Below the pieces are notes generated by a model. That model was not told the DNA's origin. It worked only from the letters and a program-made list of their open reading frames with translations, and did not search any database. A stretch of DNA of 64,000 nt, from contig JABGYH010000003.1 in NCBI GenBank assembly GCA_018675335.1, positions 109,197 through 173,196 on the forward strand, written 5' to 3'. How positions within the stretch are numbered: the first letter of the stretch is position 1; every line of letters starts with the position of its first letter. The stretch comes from Candidatus Woesearchaeota archaeon (GTDB lineage Archaea > Nanobdellota > Nanobdellia > Woesearchaeales > UBA11576). Both the position numbers and the translations under genes were made by a program. This document shows, piece by piece, positions 45,245 to 53,217 of the stretch.

Positions 45245-45391
45245 ATGGAATATCTAGATAAATATGATTTACATTTATTAGAACATAAATCGCATGTCTG
45301 TACAGACTGCTCCATGTTTGAAAAACGAGGAGATAAATGTTGGTTTTTTTGGGAATTTAAAAAACACTGTAGTCAAAAAGATTTGTTTTAA
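45245..45391 (+). CDS. Small Cys-rich protein (48 aa)
   Basis: Short open frame encoding four Cys in the order CTDC (19-22), C32 and C42, with aromatic residues between (WFFWEF), a likely zinc or iron knuckle. Function unknown. Support is the TATA box at the normal distance, the clean Cys spacing and the empty space on both strands around it. No family is recognised. Confidence 0.6.
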   Translation: MEYLDKYDLHLLEHKSHVCTDCSMFEKRGDKCWFFWEFKKHCSQKDLF

Positions 45392-45537
45392 ATTTATTTT
45401 ATTATTTCTATCTTTTATTATGATTTAACTTACTACATTAAACAACAGCAGAATAATTTCCAAACATAAAGTTCTAATAATATTTAAGAAAAATAAAAGA
45501 AAAAAATCAATGACTCATTTTTAGATATGAGCGGACA

Positions 45538-46536
45538 TTATTTGTTTAATGCAAAATGAATATGTGTTTCTTCATCACGAATTTTGTAATAATGAATCAT
45601 ATTAAATAATGCAAATATGAAAATAAGGATAATTAAAGCATCAATAACTAAACACCAAATACACACTTGTTTTATTACCACAAATGAAATAATAGCATAA
45701 TAAATTACAAATAGCAATCCAATTGCACTAATTAAACTAGTTGCATAATAAACATGTTTTCTTTTAAGCGAATTATGCAATTGCCTTAAATTGTAATACC
45801 CTGCAAGCATTCTTGAAAATACTGCAATTACAAAAAAGAAAATAGCTGCTAAAATAGGAGTAGGGATTCCTAAAAAATCACCATACGTTGACGTGTAAAT
45901 AAAACTACAATCAATATAATCAGAAAATGATCCTATTAAACCTTTACTAAAATATCCATACGATAAATAAATCGAAACCAACAACCCCAGGACAGATAAA
46001 TATAATATAGTCATCAAATTACTCTTAACTTCTTTTTTCATGTGTCGCTCATAAGGACTACGCTTAATTGATTCATGAAAATTTACAGGTTGATTTACAA
46101 CACCCTTCTTTTTAGTCTTTTCAAACCCACCTAAAATCTTAACAGATTCTTTAGAAATTGATTTTTTAGAAAATGTTTTAGAAACAATTCTTGGTTTTTT
46201 AATTGTTTTAACAGGTTTTTGTTTAACTGCAACCTTAACAGCTTTTTTAACCGGAGCTTTAACAGTTTTTTTAACATTCTTTTTAACTGATCTTGCTTTA
46301 ACTGCTTTTTTGAATGTAATTGGTTTTTTCTTAGTCGCAGATTTACTACTTGTTTTCTTGCTTTTAGAATTTAAACCTTTTTTTACCGGTTTAGAACTTG
46401 ATTTTTTAGAAATGGATTTAGACTTTGTTGATTTTGAAGTTAATTTAGACTTAGATTTTGATGATTTAGAATTTGATTTGGAACTCTTAATAAGGGTTTT
46501 ACTACTTTTTTTCCCACTTTTTTTTTTAGTCGCCAT
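45538..46536 (-). CDS. VKOR-family disulfide oxidoreductase with a long Lys-rich tail
   Basis: 332 aa. Residues ~1-170 are a basic, low-complexity cytosolic tail (Lys/Ser/Ala/Val, histone H1-like). After that come four to five membrane helices. VKOR signatures: DCSFIYTSTYGDFLGIP and the redox CIWC near residue 295 in the last helical bundle; the usual loop Cys pair is reduced to the one Cys visible in DCSF. VKOR oxidises Dsb-like proteins using quinone. It starts a redox cluster with the genes at 46.6-48.8 kb on the same strand, and TATA lies 29 bp upstream of the ATG. Confidence 0.87.
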   Translation of the reverse strand: MATKKKSGKKSSKTLIKSSKSNSKSSKSKSKLTSKSTKSKSISKKSSSKPVKKGLNSKSKKTSSKSATKKKPITFKKAVKARSVKKNVKKTVKAPVKKAVKVAVKQKPVKTIKKPRIVSKTFSKKSISKESVKILGGFEKTKKKGVVNQPVNFHESIKRSPYERHMKKEVKSNLMTILYLSVLGLLVSIYLSYGYFSKGLIGSFSDYIDCSFIYTSTYGDFLGIPTPILAAIFFFVIAVFSRMLAGYYNLRQLHNSLKRKHVYYATSLISAIGLLFVIYYAIISFVVIKQVCIWCLVIDALIILIFIFALFNMIHYYKIRDEETHIHFALNK

Positions 46537-46560
46537 GTTTAATAAAATAAAAAAAATTAT

Positions 46561-46571
46561 AATTTATAAGC
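46561..46571 (-). promoter_or_regulatory. TATA box of the VKOR gene
   Basis: On the minus strand the element AGCTTATAAATT is about 29 bp before the ATG at 46536, so this gene probably has its own leaderless transcript. Confidence 0.5.
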
Positions 46572-46636
46572 TTTTCTAATTTGCACATATAATGCAGTTA
46601 TTAGCACCATTTGACACAAGTATTTAAGCAATTTAA

Positions 46637-47221
46637 TCATTTAACTTTTAAAAACCCAGTCATAGATTCACAATTATTGCAAGGAACATTATTAATAAAC
46701 TCAAATAATCCCTTCTTATCTGCAATAAATTCAAATTTAGTAAATTCTTCTTTGCGAACAAATTCATTAATTCCGAAATCAGGTAAAACAAAACCATACC
46801 CTTTGTCCATAGCTGAAAAAGTAATAATAACACTAGATCCAAACGGTACTTCAACATAATTTGGTTGAAACGAATTATTAAATCCAACAATAAATAGCAT
46901 GTTAAATCCTGCAGAGTTTAATGGTGACGCAGTTTGAGATGAAGAGGATTTAGTTTTTTCTTTAGTTATTGTTTTTTTATACGACTCAATTTGGTTTGAT
47001 AACCCTTCAAACTCACCCTCATTTTTTGCGTTTTGAGACTTATTAAAATCTTGATTTTTTATTGGATTCACTAAATCAATATCTGGAAAAGCAACACTTG
47101 AATCAAGATCTGAATTATTTGGAAAACAACCACTTAATGAAATTGTGATTAATAATAAACCACTCAAACAAAATAATAAAAAGAAAGAATTGAAAAAATT
47201 TTTATGAAGAATAGATTTCAT
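46637..47221 (-). CDS. Lipoprotein with a cupredoxin-like (COX2/CuA-type) domain
   Basis: 194 aa. Signal and lipobox LLITISLSGC (Cys at 32). A Ser/Lys/Asn-rich linker leads to a C-terminal ~90-residue beta domain: QPNYVEVPFGSSVIITF, GYGFVLPDFGINEF, a Phe-rich strand and PCNNCESMTG. The order matches the cupredoxin fold of cytochrome oxidase subunit II. The expected His ligand before PDFGIN is Tyr, and the second site is CxxC rather than CxxxC with a His. The metal site is therefore altered; it might bind metal by CNNC or act as a redox disulfide. Confidence 0.72.
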   Translation of the reverse strand: MKSILHKNFFNSFFLLFCLSGLLLITISLSGCFPNNSDLDSSVAFPDIDLVNPIKNQDFNKSQNAKNEGEFEGLSNQIESYKKTITKEKTKSSSSQTASPLNSAGFNMLFIVGFNNSFQPNYVEVPFGSSVIITFSAMDKGYGFVLPDFGINEFVRKEEFTKFEFIADKKGLFEFINNVPCNNCESMTGFLKVK

Positions 47222-47234
47222 TTTAAAAAATTAA

Positions 47235-48485
47235 TTAGTTTGTTGGACCAACTAATTCTCCAGTTGATAAATCTTTATACACTCCATTCATAGCTTCGAT
47301 CTTACGGAAAATATAAGTTCCATCAGATTCAACCGTTCCAACACTACTCCAAACATCGGAAAGTCCCGAATAAGCACTAGCACCAGAGTCCAATAAAACT
47401 GTCGGAACACTAACGATTGAATATTTTGCCACCAACTCTTTTCCCTCAGCGGAACTAATATCTACAACTGATGAATCATCAAAAACAAGTCCCATTTGAC
47501 CAAGAATTGTTTCATGAACCATCACATCATAACAAGTAGAACAGGAACTATCATTCAAAAAAGTAACTCCCACAAAACCTGCAACAGAATTTTTAGTTAA
47601 ATCAAAATAAGGAGGAGTTACTTCACGTAAAACATAATTACCATCAGATTCAACAGTCCCAATAGAATCCCACATGCTAACCATGTCAGGATAAACTCCT
47701 AGGTCTGATGAAAATATTAAAGTTGGAACTTTTAAAATATCATATGAATTAACTAATTCCATCCCTTCAACAGATGAGTGATCTACTTTAACTACGTTTG
47801 AAACAAAAACGCCATTACTTTCTAAACTTGTAATAACTGGAGTCCAATCATAACAATCAGTGCAAGAATCTGCAGTAATATAAGTAACTGTTACATCGCC
47901 AACAGAGTTTCCAGTTAGCGCATCTGCGTAAGGCATTTTATGCTTATTAAAAATAAGCGCATCACCTGATTTTTTAAACTGAAATAACTTAGCTTTTTCT
48001 ACTTCTCCAGTCGCAATAATTGTTGGAAGTTTCTCAATACCATATTGGCTAATTAATTCAGTAGCTTTAGCAGATCCAAAATTAAGTTGAGTTTCTTCTA
48101 CCACTTCAATTTTAGATTTAGTTACTGCAACAGTTGATCCAATATCAAAACAAGAATCACACCCAACAGGATTAATTACCGTTAGAGAAATTTTTGCAGG
48201 CGCACTTACAGTTTTAGACATTTCCAAAACTGGCCCAATAGATTTGCTTAATTGAAAAATTGAAAATGAATTATACAAAGCAAGAACTAATAATAATACC
48301 ATAAGTCCTCTAACAACATTAATCAAGTTTTTAGACGATTTACTAGATTTATGTGAATGAGCTTTATGATTGTGTGCATGAGCACTATGTTTTGCTTTAT
48401 GAGAACTATGATCAGACTTTGCACCCTTATGTGCAGACTTAGGGACTGATTTCTTATGTTTAGTATTTGACTTTTTTTCAGACAT
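47235..48485 (-). CDS. Membrane protein with three thioredoxin-like CxxC domains
   Basis: 416 aa. Residues 1-52 are a His/Lys/Ser-rich tail, then one membrane helix (about 53-76), then three repeats of a thioredoxin-like unit: CDSC (112-115) with KLPT, CTDC with KVPT and CSTC with SVPT, each followed by a beta/helix segment ending in GTVESDGxYxxR in the last two. Such tandem domains can shuttle disulfides. Ribosome site AAAGGTGA lies 5 nt before the ATG. It lies between the lipoprotein and small membrane-protein genes; the CxxC spacing agrees with Dsb-type redox partners for VKOR. Confidence 0.82.
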   Translation of the reverse strand: MSEKKSNTKHKKSVPKSAHKGAKSDHSSHKAKHSAHAHNHKAHSHKSSKSSKNLINVVRGLMVLLLVLALYNSFSIFQLSKSIGPVLEMSKTVSAPAKISLTVINPVGCDSCFDIGSTVAVTKSKIEVVEETQLNFGSAKATELISQYGIEKLPTIIATGEVEKAKLFQFKKSGDALIFNKHKMPYADALTGNSVGDVTVTYITADSCTDCYDWTPVITSLESNGVFVSNVVKVDHSSVEGMELVNSYDILKVPTLIFSSDLGVYPDMVSMWDSIGTVESDGNYVLREVTPPYFDLTKNSVAGFVGVTFLNDSSCSTCYDVMVHETILGQMGLVFDDSSVVDISSAEGKELVAKYSIVSVPTVLLDSGASAYSGLSDVWSSVGTVESDGTYIFRKIEAMNGVYKDLSTGELVGPTN

Positions 48486-48557
48486 AAAATCACCTTTAAT
48501 TTTTGATTACTATTTTTTTGTTAATATATAGTTTAAGTTTTTTTGTATTAATTATAT

Positions 48558-48791
48558 TTATTGATTTCCTACTGGTTGAGCCACAGGTTGAGCTACAGGT
48601 TGCGCAGGAACTTGAGCTGAGTTTTGAGCAGTTACAATAGGTTCAGTTGCCCCAATATTTGGAGGCACAGGATTTAGAACTGAATTAACTTTAGAATTTA
48701 GTCCAGAAATACTCACTGCATCAAAAATAGAAACTATAGCTAGAATAATTAATAATGCGATCAAAATATAATTCATATTTAATTTTGTCAT
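48558..48791 (-). CDS. Small single-helix membrane protein with a Pro/Ala/Gln tail
   Basis: 77 aa. A short basic N-terminus, one membrane helix (about 7-26), then a Val/Pro/Ala/Gln-rich tail with a PVAQ repeat (PAQPVAQPVAQPVG). Ribosome site AGGTGA (spacing 6) fixes the ATG at 48791; a longer version begins at a non-ATG start without support. Located just upstream of the three-thioredoxin gene. Function unknown; perhaps an assembly or anchor subunit (inference). Confidence 0.6.
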   Translation of the reverse strand: MTKLNMNYILIALLIILAIVSIFDAVSISGLNSKVNSVLNPVPPNIGATEPIVTAQNSAQVPAQPVAQPVAQPVGNQ

Positions 48792-48913
48792 CGATATCAC
48801 CTTTTTAGATTTGTTGCCCTTTTTAAAAAGCAACACAATTCTTGAACACAGAATAAAAGTTCATATTTAAATGTTTTGCGCGCTTAAAAACTAATATAGA
48901 AGAATCATACAGT

Positions 48914-50740
48914 TTAAATTCTACGTTTATAAACTCTAATAGTTATTGATAAAACAATAAATCCCAAAATAATATATAATAACATCTGAAATAATTGAGC
49001 ACCTAAATAATCATATCCGAATCCAAACAAAAAAACTTTACGAAACATGCTTTCTCCAATAACCATAGGATTTAGCGCTGCCAAAGAAGATGCTGCCAAA
49101 GGCATAATCTCAAGTGGCGCAATAGCATTACTAAATAAAAAATAAGCTAAAGCTAAAAGAGTAGTAATCAAAATTGAAGTTTGTTGATTTGGAAATAAAT
49201 ATGCAATAGTCATACCAAAAAAAACAAATACTACAATTAACGAAAATGCTATAATAAAAACCGTGCCTAAATTACCAAACACATTAACGCCAAAACTAAA
49301 CTGCGCCACTAACAATAAAACACTCACTTGAAATAAAACAATCACAACATTTGTAAAAATTAAACCAAAGGTAAATAAAAATGGCCTAACAGGAGTAATT
49401 AAACTCCTAAAAAAAGCTCTAGAATTAATTTCGGATAATGTAACAATATTTGAAAATAACATCGAGATAAAAATAATAACTCCAACAAGAAGAGTAGAAA
49501 AAATAATTGCAATGTTTTTTGCATCCAGAGTTTCTTCAAATGAATAAGTAATTGGATTTACTAAACTCTGCGCAGCATCAGGACTAATGCCTGAAAAAGA
49601 AGTTAAATCTTTATCGAGTTTAGACGAGATCTTTCTTAAATTTTGAAGACCTACATCAATTTTCCCTATATATTTTTGAGTATTATCAATTTCTAAATCC
49701 AAAAGAGTTTTGACAAATTCAACATCAGCCATAATAGTATTAAACTGATTTTGAAGAGCATAATAATCAGTTTTAGTCATCAACAATTGAGATCTTAAAG
49801 AATATAACTCTTGATTGAGAGATGATAATTCTGGCTTAAGCGAATTTAATTGATAAATAATAGAATTTATGGGCGTGGCATCGATATAGTTAGGAGTATA
49901 AATTGGACTGCCTAAAGAATCATATCCTGAGAAAACATAATAAGTTTGACTATTAATTTGAGAAGATAACAAATACAAATCAGATACAGTAGAATCAATC
50001 AAACCATTCACATTAGATACAAATGATCTTGCATCATCAATAGAAGTCACACCTGAATTAATATTATTTTCAAATTGGGACTCTGAATTTATTTTTTGTT
50101 GCAATAACTTTAACTGATCATATTTAGGTAAAAAATCAGTACGAAAATTAACTAAAGTTTGTTTGCGCTCAACAAGTGCGCTCCTAATATCTAATGCTTC
50201 ATTTTCAACTTTGTCAATATCTTGCCTTTTCTCTCCAATAAAAACAATCATTTGTTGAACATTAGATAATAATGCTTCTGTGCTTTTTACACTCACTTCA
50301 TCAGCGGCAATACCAAAACCAGTTTCAAGTGCACTTAAAATTAATCCTGAAGATTTTTTTCTAGAATTATCCAATTTAAACACAACACTCCCTGATGGAA
50401 TTGGCTGTCCAGAATCAGAATATCCTACAAAATTCTCACTAAAAATAAGACAAACGTGTACTCGCTCTAATCTTAAATCATATTCACAATGATCTTCAGA
50501 GGCATAATGATAAACTTGCCCAAATTGATAAAAATCATTTAGTATAAAACCTAATTCGTTAAATTCATTTGAAACAACACCAAATCTGACATCATGTAAC
50601 GTCGTCCCACTATACGCCCAACCAAGAAGAAGGATCAATAATAAAGGACCAATAATTAATAAAAAAAGAGATGTCCAACTACGAAAGATAATCTTGAAAT
50701 TTTTTCCAATTTCGGAAATTATAGTTTGAATTAGTCTCAT
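48914..50740 (-). CDS. ABC-2 type transporter permease with a large extracytoplasmic coiled coil
   Basis: About 608 aa. TM1 (about 22-41), then ~370 residues of extracytoplasmic helical and coiled-coil sequence (DIRSALVERKQTLVNFR ... VEFVKTLLDLE), then five hydrophobic segments of an ABC-2 core with SNIVTLSEINSRAFFRSLITPVRP and a late FSNAIAPLEIMPLA. This layout resembles YhgE/Pip-type and drug/lipid exporters. The ATG at 50740 is preferred over a TTG at 50791. The ATPase gene lies 77 bp upstream on the same strand. Substrate unknown. Confidence 0.85.
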   Translation of the reverse strand: MRLIQTIISEIGKNFKIIFRSWTSLFLLIIGPLLLILLLGWAYSGTTLHDVRFGVVSNEFNELGFILNDFYQFGQVYHYASEDHCEYDLRLERVHVCLIFSENFVGYSDSGQPIPSGSVVFKLDNSRKKSSGLILSALETGFGIAADEVSVKSTEALLSNVQQMIVFIGEKRQDIDKVENEALDIRSALVERKQTLVNFRTDFLPKYDQLKLLQQKINSESQFENNINSGVTSIDDARSFVSNVNGLIDSTVSDLYLLSSQINSQTYYVFSGYDSLGSPIYTPNYIDATPINSIIYQLNSLKPELSSLNQELYSLRSQLLMTKTDYYALQNQFNTIMADVEFVKTLLDLEIDNTQKYIGKIDVGLQNLRKISSKLDKDLTSFSGISPDAAQSLVNPITYSFEETLDAKNIAIIFSTLLVGVIIFISMLFSNIVTLSEINSRAFFRSLITPVRPFLFTFGLIFTNVVIVLFQVSVLLLVAQFSFGVNVFGNLGTVFIIAFSLIVVFVFFGMTIAYLFPNQQTSILITTLLALAYFLFSNAIAPLEIMPLAASSLAALNPMVIGESMFRKVFLFGFGYDYLGAQLFQMLLYIILGFIVLSITIRVYKRRI

Positions 50741-50817
50741 TTTATTTTTAATGCTTTTTTTGATTATTTTTATATTAACTTTTTTTATCAAAGTATTAGT
50801 TTTTCATAATTTATTGC

Positions 50818-51615
50818 TTATTCTGTATATTTCTCAAAAACATCTCCAAAAGATTGATGCGGAAATTTTTTCTTGAAATCTTTAACCGCCATCACTAAAT
50901 TGAATGCACCCTTATTCATAATAGCAAAACGATCACAATGATCTTTAATCTCACCAAATAAATGAGTAATAACAATAACTGTTTTGCCCCTCTTATTAAT
51001 ATTTTTTACAATATTCCAAAAGTTTTTTACTAAAACAGGATCAAGACCAGTTGTTGGTTCGTCAAGAATTAAAATATCAGGATCATGAACGAGTGAAATT
51101 GCAAAATCAAGACGCCTTTTCATCCCTCCTGAAATTTTTCCTGCAAGTTTATTTTTTTGAGTGAGAAGTCCCACGCTTTCTAAAATATCATGAATATGAT
51201 TTTTAAGTTTTTTATCCTCTGGACGGAACCCATACAATCTAGCATAATATTTCATATTTTCATAAATTGTTAATTTGTTGTAAAAACTATTCTCCTGAGT
51301 CGTATATCCAACTAAACTTCTTAACACTTTAAGTTTTCCAGTGATATTTTCCCCATTATAGGAAATAGTACCTGAGTTTGCACCATAAAAACCAATTAAA
51401 ATTTTTAAAAAAGTACTTTTACCACACCCACTACGACCAATTAATCCAATGATTTCACCAGATTTAATTTCCAGCGATAAATTGTTCAAAACAACAGTCG
51501 TATCAAAACTTTTTGAAACAGAATCAAGCGAGATTAAACTACCTGCAACACTTTTCTTTTTTTCTTTCACATCTGAACTTATATTTTCAGACTTAGTCTC
51601 TTTTTTTAATTTCAT
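50818..51615 (-). CDS. ABC transporter ATP-binding protein
   Basis: 265 aa. Walker A GRSGCGKST (about 57-65), Q-loop TTQEN, signature SGGMKRRLD, Walker B DILILDEPTTGLDP and a switch-histidine VITH. Typical of ABC-2 exporters of the CcmA/DrrA type. The first ~25 residues are a charged extension. Pairs with the permease encoded immediately downstream. A TATA-like TTTAAAT lies just before the start, which suggests a short leader. Confidence 0.94.
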   Translation of the reverse strand: MKLKKETKSENISSDVKEKKKSVAGSLISLDSVSKSFDTTVVLNNLSLEIKSGEIIGLIGRSGCGKSTFLKILIGFYGANSGTISYNGENITGKLKVLRSLVGYTTQENSFYNKLTIYENMKYYARLYGFRPEDKKLKNHIHDILESVGLLTQKNKLAGKISGGMKRRLDFAISLVHDPDILILDEPTTGLDPVLVKNFWNIVKNINKRGKTVIVITHLFGEIKDHCDRFAIMNKGAFNLVMAVKDFKKKFPHQSFGDVFEKYTE

Positions 51616-51683
51616 TGGAGGATTTAAATAGTTTATTTTTAATATTGAAAACAGTAAATATTGAAAACAGTAAAACCCATAAA

Positions 51684-52175
51684 TTAAATTCCTTCGAATT
51701 CGTAAAGTAATGAATCATCATCCATTTTTTGTGAAAATTCATACCAACTTAATCCCTTACTTCTTTTCTTACGTAAAAACTTAATAAATTCTTTCTTTTT
51801 TTCATCATGCCACAACTCAAACATAAATGCTGCTTTACATACGTGCAAAATATCGCAATGACCAGTTCTAAGATCTCCATGCCTGTGATCCACACCACAC
51901 TGCTCAGGATGAATCGGACAAAAAATACGATCACTATTAGGATTATAAACTAGATTACGACAAATACCACTCTCATGCAATTTCTTTTTAGGATGCCTAT
52001 CACGAAAAGACTTAAGTGATTCTAAATCTAGAGGATCATTAACAACTCGTTTGAACTCTAACGTATTTGATTGAATACCTTTAGCAACAGTTGATTTAGA
52101 ACTAAACTTACTACCACAACAACCAATACAAGAAAGATCCAGAACATGACATAGATTAGATTTAACATAATGCAT
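51684..52175 (-). CDS. Cys-rich, putative metal-binding protein
   Basis: 163 aa, cytosolic. Ten Cys in groups: C9, C16, C19-C20 (SCIGCCG), then GICRNL, FCPIHPEQCG and GHCDILHVC, with nearby His residues (HPEQCGVDHRHGDLRTGHCD). This resembles YkgJ-type zinc/iron-cluster proteins, although the family match is uncertain. The last 45 residues are helical and charged. It lies between an ABC exporter and the divergent DUF1653 gene. A metal-dependent enzyme or metal sensor role is possible but not established. Confidence 0.65.
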   Translation of the reverse strand: MHYVKSNLCHVLDLSCIGCCGSKFSSKSTVAKGIQSNTLEFKRVVNDPLDLESLKSFRDRHPKKKLHESGICRNLVYNPNSDRIFCPIHPEQCGVDHRHGDLRTGHCDILHVCKAAFMFELWHDEKKKEFIKFLRKKRSKGLSWYEFSQKMDDDSLLYEFEGI

Positions 52176-52264
52176 ATCTTACAAAATAACAAGAAGGAGT
52201 ATTTAAATATTTGGTTGAGAAAATAATAATTTGATTAAAATTTGATTAAAAAAAATAAGATAAA

Positions 52265-52274
52265 TTTTTATAAA
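52265..52274 (+). promoter_or_regulatory. TATA box of the DUF1653 gene
   Basis: TTTTTATAAA, centred about 23-26 bp before the two adjacent ATGs (52292, 52295); leaderless transcript likely. Confidence 0.5.
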
Positions 52275-52291
52275 CTAACAAACTACGAAAA

Positions 52292-52546
52292 ATGATGAGT
52301 GAACAAACACAACCCACAATAAAACTTGGGATTTATCAACATTTCAAAAACGTAAAAGAATATCGAGTTTTAGGAATTGGAACACATTCAGAAACACTAG
52401 AAGAATTAGTAGTATATCAAGCAAGATATGAGGACTCCGAATTTGGACCTGAACACATATGGTTGCGACCCAAGAATAATTTTTTCCAAATGGTAGAATA
52501 TCAAGGAAAGACGGTTCCCAGATTTAAGTATTTAAGATCGGACTAA
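52292..52546 (+). CDS. DUF1653 family protein
   Basis: 84 aa, the whole size of this small beta-rich family, function unknown. Visible: KLGIYQHFKNVKEYRVLGIG, THSETLEELVVYQARYE and HIWLRPKNNFFQMVEYQGK, in the family order. A start at the second ATG (52295) is also possible. Its 3' end overlaps the yidD gene by 23 bp on the other strand. Confidence 0.88.
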   Translation: MMSEQTQPTIKLGIYQHFKNVKEYRVLGIGTHSETLEELVVYQARYEDSEFGPEHIWLRPKNNFFQMVEYQGKTVPRFKYLRSD

Positions 52547-52919
52547 CAAATTCTAATTCCCTTTTTTTAACAGGATTACATTTTATTAATCTATATGCTG
52601 CTTTTAACCCGCCAATAATAGGACCGTAAAAAGCAATCGCATGCTTTGCATAATCTGAACAAGAAAAATCAAATCTGCAAACGTCATTAGAACCCATCTG
52701 ATCGTGTAACCTTGGCGAAATTTCTCGCTGATAATTCTCAATTTTATCAATTAATAACGAACTAACAAAACTAATTTGGGCTTTGGGAGTTTTATCAATC
52801 TCAACAATTTCTTTTTTTTGAACATAGTTTTGATTGTGTCTTCCAGACTTAATTTTTTTTGACGAAACCCCAAAAGGACTAAAAACATAACCTAAAATTA
52901 AAGGAAAACAACCAACCAT
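52524..52919 (-). CDS. yidD: YidD (membrane protein insertion efficiency factor)
   Basis: 131 aa. The conserved core is in the C-terminal ~75 residues: IENYQREISPRL, CRFDFSCSDYAKHAIAFYGP and GGLKAAYRLIKCNP, with the three family Cys residues. YidD helps YidC insert membrane proteins. The ~50 residues before the core are an unrelated extension. The open frame continues upstream for 46 codons (to 52920-53054), coding for a Cys-rich stretch, then meets TGA (53057-53055) six codons after an ATG at 53075. The start I use is the first ATG downstream of that stop. Confidence 0.8.
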   Translation of the reverse strand: MVGCFPLILGYVFSPFGVSSKKIKSGRHNQNYVQKKEIVEIDKTPKAQISFVSSLLIDKIENYQREISPRLHDQMGSNDVCRFDFSCSDYAKHAIAFYGPIIGGLKAAYRLIKCNPVKKRELEFVSPILNT

Positions 52920-53185
52920 ACAACAACAAGAAATATCAGAAGATTCAACTGTTACGTTTGATGAATTAACATCAGGTTCATTTACAGTTATTTTAATACG
53001 AGGCCAAAACCCACTAATTTCAAAAATTGTTTCTTCTAAGTCTTTATCACAATTTCAATCAGTATTTCTAGTCATACGCATAAAAATGCTAAAACTAATT
53101 ATAAATCTAATTCATAAGAAATATAATAAAACAACAACCGAGCTAAACCACATTTAAAACCATTTTTAAACTAAAAGGGACAAAG

Positions 53186-53195
53186 CTTTTATATG
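53186..53195 (+). promoter_or_regulatory. TATA box of the coiled-coil protein gene
   Basis: CTTTTATATG centred about 27 bp before the ATG at 53218; leaderless transcript predicted. Confidence 0.5.
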
Positions 53196-53217
53196 AGCTC
53201 AATTCACAAAATATAGT

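Noticed and set aside
46080..46530. Open frame on the plus strand opposite the Lys/Ser-rich tail of the VKOR gene
   Set aside because: It is the antisense image of a low-complexity Lys codon stretch, has no start-site support and an implausible Phe/Leu/Asp composition.
53055..53057. TGA before yidD as a selenocysteine codon
   Set aside because: No SECIS element or selenoprotein family fit is apparent, and TGA acts as an ordinary stop in several genes here.
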